DNA from: Oscillatoriales cyanobacterium M59_W2019_021
GTDB lineage: Bacteria; Cyanobacteriota; Cyanobacteriia; Cyanobacteriales; Geitlerinemataceae
Direction of reading: 5' to 3'
Length of the DNA stretch: 46,754 nt
NCBI GenBank assembly: GCA_015295945.1
Contig: DVED01000202.1
Span: 1-46,754, forward strand
The notes under the pieces are model-generated. The model searched no databases, was not told the origin of the DNA, and worked only from the letters and a program-made list of their open reading frames with translations. Below, piece by piece: positions 36,353 to 45,138 of the stretch. Made by a program: the position numbers and the translations under genes. The first letter of the stretch is position 1. The number at the start of each line of letters is the position of its first letter.

Positions 36353-37549
36353 TTACCCATTAAATCCACAGATTGGATTGAGGTCAAACCGCCATTCTCG
36401 GACATAACCCGAACCGTAGGTGTAATAGCTATATCCCATATCGTAAGGATAGTAACCCTTGGGAACGCGCAGCGGATCGACGGCATCGAATTCTGGGTTG
36501 TAGGTGTCTTCAAACCTTGAAGGTTGGAATTGAGACCAACCGATCGCCCGACGAAATGCGTCAATACTTTCAAGACTCGGGTCTTGTCGATCGATCGGTA
36601 ACAGTTTGAGTTTGGCAAGAACGGAAGTTTGAGCGCTCAACCCAAATCGACCTCGGGAATAATACGTCCAGCGATCGTCCACGGCTGCGAGCAAATAGCA
36701 GGGAATGAGTTCGTGGCTAGCTGAGTCGCGAAATTCAGCGAAGTTAGCTTGTCGATAGCGATCGAGTAAGATTTTCGTAATCTTATCCGCTTCGATCCAC
36801 TGTTGTTGCGCTAACGATCAATCTAACGCCGCGAATAACTTCGGCAGTCCTTCCCCTCCCCAATCCGGCGTTTCCCCCCATCGTTCGGCAACTTTTTTGA
36901 GGTGGCAGCGACGATCGTCCGATTTGCGCGTGCAGTCGGCATAATATTCGTTACGGAGAACGGAAATCGGGATCTGACGGCGGCAATCTTGCAGTCGCCA
37001 ACCGATCGCCGCGACCCCACCCCAAACGCTACCGCTTACCCCATTTCCCGTAGTCGCTGGCAAGTGTCCGGCGGGTGCTTGGGCGGAAAAGTCGAGATCG
37101 TTATAGTCCCGCCACTTCCCTTGAGTTCGCCAACCCACGCGATCGCCCAATTTCTCGGCAATATCCGGTGTATATTCCCCCACCGTACCGCCAACTGACA
37201 CCCAAATTCGGCGTTGTTGCTCGAACCCAAATCGTCCTTGACTGTATTGTTCCCAGAGTCGATCGATCTGTAACAAAGTGTTGCAATCGAGGTTTTCCAC
37301 ATCCGATCGATCGAGCCAACCTGACGCCGCTCGCTCGCTCCTTTTCAGAATGAGTTGCAGCGTTTCGGCATCCGCCGCACGCCAATTTTGGGATTGGAGG
37401 TGTTGAGTGAGGCGCGTATCGTCGATCTTTGACGTTGGGTCTGACTCAAACTGACAAGACTGCACGCCGAGGGCGATCGAGACAATGCCAATCGCCCCGA
37501 ACGTCCAGTTTTTAATCGAGAGACGATCGCTGCATTGTGAGAGAGCCAT
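36353..37549 (-). pseudogene. Tandem GUN4-domain protein gene interrupted by TGA
   Basis: One frame of 399 codons is broken by TGA at 36818-36820 (codon 244). The N-terminus has a hydrophobic segment (FGAIGIVSIALGV) ending in a cysteine (QSC), suggesting a membrane-anchored or lipoprotein-like protein. A complete GUN4 domain follows: WRAADAETLQLIL, GWLDRSDVENLDC, IDRLWEQYSQGRFGF and VGWRTQGKW. After the TGA, the same frame resumes with LAQQQWIEADKITKILLDRY and YYSRGRFGLSAQTSVL, a second GUN4-like module. GUN4 domains bind porphyrins or bilins. The stop lies in GATTGATCG, one transition from GATCGATCG, a word very common in this genome, which would encode Asp-Arg-Ser. It is probably a recent nonsense mutation. 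The 243-residue product still contains one whole GUN4 domain and might be functional. Confidence 0.85.
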
Positions 37550-37767
37550 AAGTCGTGAGTTTCCGGATGGATTCCGATCGTTTTGGGTCTGTCGGGTGAT
37601 GCGAATAAAGTTGACAAACGCCCATTGACGAAACATTCGATGGCTTTGTGGCGATCGAAGTCGCACTTTCTTAAATTAATTCAAAGAAAATGTCGAACGT
37701 GTTTCCCAAATGATAGGCTTCCAAATATATTCACAACCGCGATTTGGTAATCGGTAATACACCCTTT

Positions 37768-37795
37768 TTGCAGGGTGATGTAGATCACCTATAAT
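37768..37795 (+). promoter_or_regulatory. Sigma70-type promoter with a CRP-like palindrome between -35 and -10
   Basis: TTGCAG (37768-37773) and a perfect TATAAT (37790-37795) are spaced by 16 nt. The spacer is exactly the palindrome GGTGATGTAGATCACC, i.e. GTGA-N6-TCAC, close to the CRP-family consensus TGTGA-N6-TCACA. Binding there would block RNA polymerase, so repression is predicted. A second AGATCAC half-site occurs at 37803-37810. The start of the 65-residue gene is about 70 nt downstream. Confidence 0.7.
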
Positions 37796-37867
37796 GACAA
37801 GTTAGATCACTGGATGAATGCTAAATTTGTTAGAGGATAGATATAGAAGAATTCTTGCGATCGTTCG

Positions 37868-38065
37868 ATGAAAGCAACAGCCGCCATTCGCCACCTTGTA
37901 GAGAAAGCGCTTTATATTAAACGCTTAACGCCGGATCTCGAAAACGAAATTAATAACGAACTAACGCGATTGGGATATATTTCCGATGTGGATTACGAAG
38001 CCTTAGAGCTTTTGATGGATGAAATGGATCGGGGAAGAATCGAGTTAGTTGCCAGCCCTTATTAA
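37868..38065 (+). CDS. Small conserved cyanobacterial protein of unknown function
   Basis: A 65-residue, helix-rich, acidic protein. The first half (IRHLVEKALYIKRLTPDLENEIN) and the second half (YEALELLMDEMDRGRIELV) look like two amphipathic helices. It has no signal, no cysteines and no membrane segment. I recognise it as the type of short conserved cyanobacterial hypothetical, but can give no function. ATG 37868 is preceded by an obvious promoter about 70 nt upstream, with a CRP-like operator placed between its boxes, so it is a real and regulated gene. It is convergent with der. Confidence 0.8.
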   Translation: MKATAAIRHLVEKALYIKRLTPDLENEINNELTRLGYISDVDYEALELLMDEMDRGRIELVASPY

Positions 38066-38186
38066 TACACTTGCATTTTATGCACTTGCTTTAGCGATGT
38101 TTTAGTTGCGGTCTTAGTTGAGGAATTGGGAAATTGACCCCCGGGTGATGAAAATTGGCAAATTTCCCAGATCCTGTTCCCATTTA

Positions 38187-39548
38187 TTAAACTCGAACGG
38201 CACGATTCGTCCCACTCGATTCGACTTCCCGCGCTTTCTTCCCGCGCCACAGCAAGCGAATCGGCGTTCCCCGAAATCCGAGGTGTTCTCGGAACTGGCG
38301 TTCGATATAGCGGCGGTAATTGTTCCCAAAACGCTGGGGATCGTTAACGAAGAGGGCGATCGTCGGGGGTTGACCGGACACTTGCGTTCCATAGTAGATT
38401 TTCCCCTGTTTCCCCTGGCGGGTTGTTGGCGGACTTTGCCACGCGATCGCCTCTTCCAGAACTTCGTTAATCGCAGACGTTGCTACCCGCCGTTTGTGTT
38501 CCGCTGCCGCCGCATTGACGGCTTCGAGGATGCGATCGATCCGCAAACCCGTTAAAGCACTGACAAAGACCGAATCTGCCCAATTCAGGTAATATAACTT
38601 GTCTTCTAGGTGCTTTTGCCGGTCGTAAATGGTATACGAATCCTTTTCTACGGCATCCCACTTATTCATCACGATGACGCAAGCGCGACCTTCCTCAACA
38701 ATGCGTCCGGCGAGTTTTTGGTCTTGTTCGGTGACGCCGGCGATCGCATCGAGGACGAGTAAGACCACATCCGATCGCCGAATCGCTTTAAACGCGCGGT
38801 TGATGCTAAAAAACTCCAGACCGTAATCGACGTTTTTCTTCTTGCGAATTCCGGCAGTATCGATCAGGCGATAGCGCTGACCGTCGCGTTCGATTTCCAT
38901 ATCGATGGGATCGCGCGTCGTGCCGGAAATGGGACTGACGATCGATCGGTTCTTGCCGACAAAGGCATTGAGCAAGCTCGATTTTCCCACATTGGGACGA
39001 CCGACGATCGCGACTTTAATTTCATCGGTTTGGGGAAGTTCGTCCACTCGGGGAAGATACGGAATCAAGTTATCCAGGAGATCGCCAACGCCACTGCCGT
39101 GAATGCCAGAAACGGCATAAGGTTCTCCCAATCCCAAACTCCAAAATTGCGCGGCTTGCATCAACCCCTGTTCTGGCGATTCGCATTTGTTGACGGCAAG
39201 TAGGACGGGAACCGACTGTTGGCGCAACCAACTGGCGATTTCTTCATCGGCTGCCATCGGTCCGTTTTGTCCGTCCACGACGAAAATTGCAGCACTGGCT
39301 TCGGCAAGTGCGGCTAAGGCTTGTTCGCGGATTTGAGGTAAAAACTCGCTATCGTCGTCGAAGACCAGTCCCCCCGTATCCACCACTTGAAAGTCGCGAT
39401 CTTGCCAAAAGGCAGGTTTGTAGGTGCGATCGCGCGTTACGCCAGGGAGATCGTGGACGATCGCCTCCCTGCCTCCCGTCAGACGATTGACGAGTGTAGA
39501 CTTACCCACGTTGGGTCGTCCGATAATCGCAACAATGGGTAGAGCCAT
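38187..39548 (-). CDS. der: Ribosome-assembly GTPase Der (EngA)
   Basis: A 453-residue GTPase with two tandem G domains and a C-terminal KH-like domain. Domain 1 starts [17 protein letters not shown], then [10 protein letters not shown] and DTGGL. Domain 2 repeats the set at about residue 180: [33 protein letters not shown] and MNKWD. The tandem G domain layout is unique to Der, which acts in 50S subunit assembly and is usually essential. The KH-like end contains [23 protein letters not shown]. The start is ATG 39546-39548; an earlier non-ATG start adds five residues and is rejected. It is monocistronic with normal length. Confidence 0.97.
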   Translation of the reverse strand: MALPIVAIIGRPNVGKSTLVNRLTGGREAIVHDLPGVTRDRTYKPAFWQDRDFQVVDTGGLVFDDDSEFLPQIREQALAALAEASAAIFVVDGQNGPMAADEEIASWLRQQSVPVLLAVNKCESPEQGLMQAAQFWSLGLGEPYAVSGIHGSGVGDLLDNLIPYLPRVDELPQTDEIKVAIVGRPNVGKSSLLNAFVGKNRSIVSPISGTTRDPIDMEIERDGQRYRLIDTAGIRKKKNVDYGLEFFSINRAFKAIRRSDVVLLVLDAIAGVTEQDQKLAGRIVEEGRACVIVMNKWDAVEKDSYTIYDRQKHLEDKLYYLNWADSVFVSALTGLRIDRILEAVNAAAAEHKRRVATSAINEVLEEAIAWQSPPTTRQGKQGKIYYGTQVSGQPPTIALFVNDPQRFGNNYRRYIERQFREHLGFRGTPIRLLWRGKKAREVESSGTNRAVRV

Positions 39549-39682
39549 GAGCCTAGAACACACAATAATTTAAATGTCCGATTTGCGGACATCTCTATCA
39601 TTGTAGCGAGTTGCATCTAGATTTCAACGAATCCGCATCGAATCGCTCAGGCGCGTCTGCAATGCGATCGCGCCCTAACAAT

Positions 39683-40396
39683 CTACCGATACATCACGTA
39701 ATACGTCACCATCGGAATCACCGTTGCGCCGATGAGTAACAAAATCACCACAACCGTTGAGTTGCCCTTGGTGGCTGCGGTTTCTTCTGCCGTTGCAAAC
39801 GTTCCTTCGACTTGCACCGTATCGCGCACTTGCGGCGGTCCGGGATCGGGTTCGCCCGAAAGGACGGCAACCAGGCGATCGCTAGCATCCACAAAACCTT
39901 CGTTATATTTATCTCCCTCGCGAATGGGAACCATTAAGGTTTCGCTGGCAACGCTGCGGGCGATCTCTTCGGTGAGTGCTGGGTTTACACCATCGCCGAC
40001 GCGAATCGCCGAATTATTGGTGAGGGTATCCAAAACCAATAAAATTTGGTTGGCTTGCGCTTCCGGTGTCGGATACCAAGCTTCAAACAAACTGTTGGTA
40101 AAACTTTCGATAGTTTCGCCGTAGTCGAGTTTGCGGACGGTGACAAACCGGGCTTCCGTACCGGTTTGCTCGTTGATGCGGGTAAGATTGTCATCGATTT
40201 TGCTCTTACCGACGAGACTCAAGACGTTGGCATCGTCTACGATCCAAGTGGGTTCGCCAGCCGCGACGACAGGCAAGTCGTAAACCCCCGTCGCCCAAGC
40301 CGGATTTACGAACAGAACGGATGCGATCGCCACCACGAGCAGCGATAGCAGTCCCCGTTGAATTCGGTGTTGATGTGAATGGAGGAACTGTTTCAC
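39683..40396 (-). CDS. psb32: TPM-domain photosystem II repair protein (Psb32/TLP18.3 type)
   Basis: A 237-residue protein with an N-terminal signal peptide (hydrophobic LLSLLVVAIASVLFV, cut after AWA near residue 36). A TPM phosphatase-like domain follows: VYDLPVVAAGEPTWIVDDANVLS, LDYGETIESFTNSLFEAWYP, ILLVLDTLTNNSAIRVGDGV. A single C-terminal membrane helix (VVVILLLIGATVIPMVTYYV) anchors it, so the domain faces the lumen or periplasm. In cyanobacteria and chloroplasts this family (Psb32/TLP18.3) protects and helps repair photosystem II after light damage. The start ATG is at 40394-40396. The next gene upstream on the same strand encodes the membrane/coiled-coil protein at 40578-41909, 181 nt away. 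Confidence 0.92.
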   Translation of the reverse strand: MKQFLHSHQHRIQRGLLSLLVVAIASVLFVNPAWATGVYDLPVVAAGEPTWIVDDANVLSLVGKSKIDDNLTRINEQTGTEARFVTVRKLDYGETIESFTNSLFEAWYPTPEAQANQILLVLDTLTNNSAIRVGDGVNPALTEEIARSVASETLMVPIREGDKYNEGFVDASDRLVAVLSGEPDPGPPQVRDTVQVEGTFATAEETAATKGNSTVVVILLLIGATVIPMVTYYVMYR

Positions 40397-40577
40397 GATA
40401 CTTCTGCTTCCAATTGAGTGCTTTCCTCAAAATACTACGATACAGAGTTCCTCGACCTCAAAATTCAGGCGCTGGTTAAGCGGTTTCGCCTTTTGCCAAC
40501 GCCATCAATTCCTCTCCCCGTCTCCCTTTCACCGCGTCCCCGCGTCCGTCTCGTTGGCAATTTAAATGTAAAACAGC

Positions 40578-41909
40578 TTATTTGGGTTGCAGTTGTGCCA
40601 ATTTATTTTGCGCGAATTGCCGCAGTTCTCGAGCTTCGTCCGCTGCGGTCGTCCCGTCCTGCACGTTATCTAACTCGTTGATAATATCTTGGAGAAGACT
40701 AACAAGTTGAGGACTTTGAGGATCTCTCGCCGCCAGACTTTGCCAGTTGGAAACTCGAGCTTTGGCTTGTTGCAAGGCGCGTAACGAGTCTCGTTCGGCA
40801 ACTTGGCGCGTTTGAGCTTGCCCTAAATTGACGGTATATTCAGCTAATTTGGTTTGAGCTTCCAGATAGCCGGGATTTTCGGCATCGACTTCTTTGAGGC
40901 GATCGATCGCTTCTTGCCACAACTGGGCGATTTGTTCCCACTGCGCTTCTGGATGGGGTGGATTTTGCGAGGCGTTTGCGGCTTGGAGGGCGAATAATTT
41001 GGCAGCTTCTACAGCGTTACTGCTGCGCTGACTGGCACTCATCGTTCCCGTCATGTCTTGAAAGTCCCGTTGGGCAGAAGTGAGTTGGGTTTGAGCCGTC
41101 TTTCCAGCTAGCGTTTCCGCCGGAATTTGCCCGAGGCGATCGATCGCCGTTTGCCAAGCGGCAATGGCAGGGGTTTGTTCTGTAGCGTTTGCTGCCAGAT
41201 ATTGCCCTTTAGCAGAACTCAGTTCCGCGTTGACTTCTTCGAGTAGCGTTAGGGCATTTTGTTCCTGAAAGAGTTTGGCTTCCATCCGGGCGATCGATTG
41301 TCGTGCCGCTTGAAATTCGTCCAACGTAAAGCGCCAGCTACAACCCATCAACGAGCAATACGCGCGAGGTTCGTAACCGAGAAACCAGACGGGAAGGGCA
41401 TCCAAATGCTCTTGTGCCTGTTGCACTTTTTCCGTCCCCAGTTGAAAATCGGCGGCACTGGTGGCTTGGTTCACCAGTTGGTCGGCTTGTTCGGTCAGGG
41501 CGATCGCCTCCCGATAATGGTAATCCATTTGCATGAAACTGGGCAGCAGCAAAATGGGAGCCACTCGCGCCACGGGACGGCGAATGGGAGGATAGGGTAA
41601 ATTGGCAATGGCGATCGTTCCCACGCCTCCCAGGGTTAATAAAGTCGCCCATTTTAGTGCGTTCCCAATTCCCGGTGGTCGGTTGGCTTGAGCCGCACGC
41701 CGAATGACTGCGGGACTGAAATCGGGGAACAAGTCGCGAATTTCGTAGGCGATTTCGCTTTCCGTGAGGGGACTGCCCGATTGAATGCGGAGCTTGGCCA
41801 GCCGCTTCATTGCCATATCTCGCTGTATCCGGCTCGCCGGATCGTTACCCGCGCATTTTTTCAATTCTGCGCTTAAAATTGCAAAAGCACGTTCGCTCAA
41901 GCGGCTCAT
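40578..41909 (-). CDS. Cyanobacterial membrane-anchored coiled-coil protein of unknown function
   Basis: A 443-residue protein that I do not recognise as a named family. Residues 1-85 are cytosolic and basic to polar (AMKRLAKLRIQSGSPLTESEIAYEIRDLFPDFSPAVIRRA), resembling a small helical domain. One membrane segment lies at about residues 87-105 (WATLLTLGGVGTIAIANL). The rest, likely extracytoplasmic, is rich in Ala, Gln and Glu in long helices with TPR-like or coiled-coil spacing (AKLFALQAANASQN, AEYTVNLGQAQTRQVAERDSLRAL). A small loop with two cysteines (AYCSLMGCSW) is conserved-looking. It may be structural or act as a scaffold. The start ATG is at 41907-41909. It precedes psb32 on the same strand. 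Confidence 0.75.
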   Translation of the reverse strand: MSRLSERAFAILSAELKKCAGNDPASRIQRDMAMKRLAKLRIQSGSPLTESEIAYEIRDLFPDFSPAVIRRAAQANRPPGIGNALKWATLLTLGGVGTIAIANLPYPPIRRPVARVAPILLLPSFMQMDYHYREAIALTEQADQLVNQATSAADFQLGTEKVQQAQEHLDALPVWFLGYEPRAYCSLMGCSWRFTLDEFQAARQSIARMEAKLFQEQNALTLLEEVNAELSSAKGQYLAANATEQTPAIAAWQTAIDRLGQIPAETLAGKTAQTQLTSAQRDFQDMTGTMSASQRSSNAVEAAKLFALQAANASQNPPHPEAQWEQIAQLWQEAIDRLKEVDAENPGYLEAQTKLAEYTVNLGQAQTRQVAERDSLRALQQAKARVSNWQSLAARDPQSPQLVSLLQDIINELDNVQDGTTAADEARELRQFAQNKLAQLQPK

Positions 41910-42251
41910 TTTAGTTCTTCCCGATCACTAGTTTAATGCAGATAAAAGGGATTATTATTCGGATTGTTTGAGTTAGCCGATCTCTTCTCTCAATTATGCC
42001 GCGTATCATTAGCTCCCGTCAATCGTTAAATTCACGGATGTAAAAACTGATAGATTGGAGGGCTAAATTAAAATTCAATAATTTTGCGGATATGACGATC
42101 GATCGCTTTCCTAACGTTCCAGTTATTCCAGACTTCGTTAATAAGACTTGCGAGCGAACTTTTATTGTCAAGATTGAAATCGAATCATTTGATGCCGTGT
42201 CCATCGATTAGTTGCTAACATTAGTTCAAAACGATAGATCGTTGCTCGCTT
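41910..42251. other. Divergent spacer upstream of the SLC13 permease
   Basis: A 342-nt AT-rich region holding the promoters of the coiled-coil protein gene (leftward) and the SLC13 gene (rightward). The only gene-like content is a 39-codon frame at 42092-42211, listed separately. No strong hairpin, riboswitch or known operator was recognised. Confidence 0.4.
42092..42211 (+). CDS. Possible 39-residue leader ORF before the SLC13 gene
   Basis: ATG 42092 to TAG 42211 encodes 39 residues (MTIDRFPNVPVIPDFVNKT... ending FDAVSID) with protein-like composition and codon use. GCGGAT just upstream could be a weak ribosome site. It ends 40 nt before the permease start, so it might be a small protein or a leader peptide. 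It has one cysteine. No family is recognised, and chance cannot be excluded. Confidence 0.25.
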   Translation: MTIDRFPNVPVIPDFVNKTCERTFIVKIEIESFDAVSID

Positions 42252-44051
42252 ATGGATCGTACAATTGTATTAACGTTAGGCGTAGTGGTGACCGCACTGG
42301 TTTTCTTTATTACAGAATGGTTACCTGTAGACTTAACTGCTATTTTGGTTGCTGTTGTTTTAATTGTACTGGGTCTTGTGAGTCCCGATGAAGGGATTTC
42401 GGGGTTTGGCAATTCGGCAACGATTACCGTTATGGCAATGTTTATTCTCAGTGCGGGAATTGCCAGAACGGGAGCTATGCAAATCATGCGCGACAAGTTA
42501 TTGCAATGGGGAGGTAAGACTGCTTCTCAGCAAATTTTTGTCATGGGAATGCTAGTCGGATCGATCACGGCATTTATTAACAATACCGCTGTAGTCGCTG
42601 TCTTTTTACCGATTGTCGAAGACTGGTGCAGGCGTCAAAAAATTTCGGCATCTAAAATGCTGATCCCGCTTTCCTACGCCACGATTATGGGTGGAATGAT
42701 TACGGTTATCGGTACATCAACGAATATCTTAGCTAGTGGTTTGTCGGCAAAATTAGGATATGGAGAATTTGAGTTATTTCAGTTTACAAAACTAGGCTTG
42801 ATTGTCTTTGCTATTGGGATGATATATTTGTCATTTTTTGCACCCAAATTACTGCCCAACCGCAAACAAACGAATGGAAAATTGCTGTCCCAAGAATACG
42901 GATTAAAAGAGTACGTCAGCGAAGTCGTGATTACGCCCCGATCAAGTTTGATCGGACAAACGTTGCGATCGAGCGAAATTCAACGCAAATTCGATCTCGA
43001 CGTTCTGGAAATCGTCCGCAATAACGTACATTTTCCCCAGCCGATCGCCGATAAAGTGTTGGAAGCAGGAGATATTTTACTGGTTCGCGGCAGTCGCGAA
43101 GACTTGCTCAGCATCCGCGAACGACAAGGAATCGACATCTTGCCCGAAGTAGAATTCGGTACGAGTTCGATCGCCGAATCCGAGCTAATTTCGACTGAAG
43201 AAAGTGTCGCTGAAGTCTTAATCCTAAACAACTCTAACCTAATTGGCTCGACTCTCAAAGATTTAAGATTTAGACAGCGTTATAATGCTACCGTTTTAGC
43301 TATTCGACGTGGTCAAGAATTTCTGAGGGAACGCATGGGACGAGTTCCATTACGCTTTGGTGATTTGCTTTTAATCCAAGGTCCTAAACAAAGTTTGCTA
43401 GGGCTACAAACTAGTCGAGATTTACTGGTTATCGAGCAACGAGATGTCGATAATTTGCGGCAAGATAAAGCCTTAATTGCGTTAGGAATTACCGCAGCCG
43501 TCGTGTTAGTCGCGGCGATCGGTTGGATGCCGATTTTAGTCAGTGCCTTAGCGGGAGTTATTCTAATGGTGGTGACAGGTTGTTTGAAACCCGGTGAAAT
43601 TTACGATGCCGTTCGTTGGGATATTATTTTCCTCTTAGCCGGACTCATTCCTCTAGGAATCGCTATGGATAAATCTGGTGCAACTAAATGGCTAGCCGAA
43701 CATTTGGTTTCTATGGGTCAAAACTTACCGAGCTCATGGATTTTGACCCTATTTTTTATTGCTACTGCTTTGCTGACAGAAATCCTTTCAAACAATGCCT
43801 CGGTTGTTTTGATGCTCCCCATTGCCGTTGAGGTCGCCAAAACCCTCGATCTCAATCCGTTTGCCTTTATGTTTGCCGTAACCTTTGCCGCCTCCAACAG
43901 CTACATTACTCCCATCGGCTATCAAACGAATACAATGGTATATGGTCCAGGAGGCTACAAGTTTCTCGATTTTACTCGCGTCGGTGCCCCCTTAAGTTTG
44001 ATAATGGCAATTGTCATACCCCGGCTCATTATCTGGCTATACGGCTTGTAA
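42252..44051 (+). CDS. SLC13 family (DASS) permease with two TrkA-C domains
   Basis: A 599-residue membrane transporter. The first six or so membrane segments include FINNTAVVAVFLPI, the SNT-type helix-hairpin motif of SLC13 carriers. A soluble insert of about 200 residues (about 215-400) has two RCK_C/TrkA-C modules (VVITPRSSLIGQTLRSSEIQRKF and EVLILNNSNLIGSTLKDLRF). The second membrane half repeats the motif as LSNNASVVLMLPI and SNSYITPIGYQTN. Proteins of this layout in algae and cyanobacteria are sodium-sulfate carriers (SLT type), though some members transport dicarboxylates or other anions. The next gene being APS kinase supports sulfate. The start is ATG 42252. The insert may sense a nucleotide or the substrate. 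Confidence 0.9.
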   Translation: MDRTIVLTLGVVVTALVFFITEWLPVDLTAILVAVVLIVLGLVSPDEGISGFGNSATITVMAMFILSAGIARTGAMQIMRDKLLQWGGKTASQQIFVMGMLVGSITAFINNTAVVAVFLPIVEDWCRRQKISASKMLIPLSYATIMGGMITVIGTSTNILASGLSAKLGYGEFELFQFTKLGLIVFAIGMIYLSFFAPKLLPNRKQTNGKLLSQEYGLKEYVSEVVITPRSSLIGQTLRSSEIQRKFDLDVLEIVRNNVHFPQPIADKVLEAGDILLVRGSREDLLSIRERQGIDILPEVEFGTSSIAESELISTEESVAEVLILNNSNLIGSTLKDLRFRQRYNATVLAIRRGQEFLRERMGRVPLRFGDLLLIQGPKQSLLGLQTSRDLLVIEQRDVDNLRQDKALIALGITAAVVLVAAIGWMPILVSALAGVILMVVTGCLKPGEIYDAVRWDIIFLLAGLIPLGIAMDKSGATKWLAEHLVSMGQNLPSSWILTLFFIATALLTEILSNNASVVLMLPIAVEVAKTLDLNPFAFMFAVTFAASNSYITPIGYQTNTMVYGPGGYKFLDFTRVGAPLSLIMAIVIPRLIIWLYGL

Positions 44052-44065
44052 CTTCGATCGGGCTG

Positions 44066-44085
44066 GATCGGTAATTTTACCGATC
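44066..44085. other. Short palindrome after the SLC13 gene
   Basis: GATCGGTA and TACCGATC form an 8-bp stem with a 4-nt loop 15 nt after the permease stop. It has no U tract and may be a weak transcription stop or processing hairpin, or chance in a CGATCG-rich genome. Confidence 0.35.
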
Positions 44086-44321
44086 GACGATCGCCAAAAT
44101 CATCTGGATTCCGGCAAAAATCCTGATGTTAAATTTCGGAGAGAACGATTAAACTAGTTATAATCACCGACAGTAGTTGTTCGTATGATGTCAATACAGA
44201 AACGGAATCGGGATGCAAAAATTTGCCCGTTCCGAAATTAATTCTGTATTCCCTGAAACTCGTCAGAGGTAACTGTAAGTTACAATAAGGCGTTTGAGTT
44301 CACAGCAATTGGAGAATTATT

Positions 44322-44858
44322 ATGCAACATCGTGGTGTGACGGTCTGGTTCACGGGTTTGAGTGGAGCGGGCAAAACCACTATCAGCCACGCACTAGCCG
44401 ATAAACTGCGATCGCAGGGATGCAAGCTGGAAATCCTCGATGGCGATATCGTTCGCGAGAACCTGACCAAAGGGTTGGGATTCAGCAAAGAAGATCGGGA
44501 CACGAACATCCGCCGTATCGGCTTTGTCGCCCATCTCCTGACCCGCAACGGCGTCATCGTTTTTGTCTCCGCAATTTCCCCTTATCGCGCAATTCGGGAA
44601 GAATTGAAAGAGAAAATTGGCGACTTTGTGGAAGTTTTTGTTAATGCTCCGTTAGCTGTTTGCGAAGATCGAGATGTTAAAGGATTGTACAAAAAAGCTC
44701 GCTCTGGAGAAATCGCCCAATTTACAGGAATCAGCGATCCCTACGAAGCACCGGAAAACCCCACGGTGGAATGCCGCACGGATCTCGAAACCCTCGAAGA
44801 AAGCATGGCTAAGGTGATGAAAACTTTAGAAGAACTGGGGTATTTGACGGCCGAGTAG
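44322..44858 (+). CDS. cysC: Adenylylsulfate (APS) kinase
   Basis: A 178-residue kinase that phosphorylates adenylylsulfate to PAPS in sulfate assimilation. The P-loop GLSGAGKT is at residues 12-19. It is followed by ILDGDIVRENL (the APS-binding Asp and Arg), FSKEDRDTNIRRIGFVA, the lid region KGLYKKARSGEIAQFTGISDPYEAPENP, and a normal C-terminus. The length is that of free-standing CysC without a sulfurylase fusion. It is cytosolic. Start ATG 44322 follows GGAG 6-9 nt upstream. It lies 270 nt after the SLC13 permease on the same strand. The spacer has an imperfect hairpin, CGGAATCGGG/CCCGTTCCG (44203-44234), which might be part of a regulated leader. Confidence 0.97.
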   Translation: MQHRGVTVWFTGLSGAGKTTISHALADKLRSQGCKLEILDGDIVRENLTKGLGFSKEDRDTNIRRIGFVAHLLTRNGVIVFVSAISPYRAIREELKEKIGDFVEVFVNAPLAVCEDRDVKGLYKKARSGEIAQFTGISDPYEAPENPTVECRTDLETLEESMAKVMKTLEELGYLTAE

Positions 44859-45004
44859 ATCTCTGAATTTCGATCGGTTTGACGGATGTAGTGAAAGCAC
44901 CATACTGACCTCATCCGAACTCGATCGAAAACGACTTTAGACTTTAGAGAGACGCTCTCACTTCAGAGGTATCGTCTCCGTTAAAACGATCTCCTTTATC
45001 TTGG

Positions 45005-45040
45005 AAAAAGGTTCGCTGGAAATGGCTCGCGAACCTTTTT
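45005..45040 (+). terminator. Rho-independent terminator between cysC and the ferritin-like gene
   Basis: AAAAAGGTTCGC (45005-45016) and GCGAACCTTTTT (45029-45040) make a perfect 12-bp stem with a 12-nt loop. The U tract is part of the stem end and continues as GTGTTTTG. It lies about 150 nt after the cysC stop. Confidence 0.85.
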
Positions 45041-45138
45041 GTGTTTTGTAACGATGACAGAGGATACAGAGATGTTCCTTCTTGAGGAGGTATGGAAAAC
45101 TTCAAACTTCCAGTACAATGCAAAGGATATCAATCTGT

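Noticed and set aside
44940-44985. Further copy of the 24-bp dispersed repeat near cysC
   Set aside because: Only a short ACTTCAGAGG-TATCG resemblance; too weak to count as a copy.
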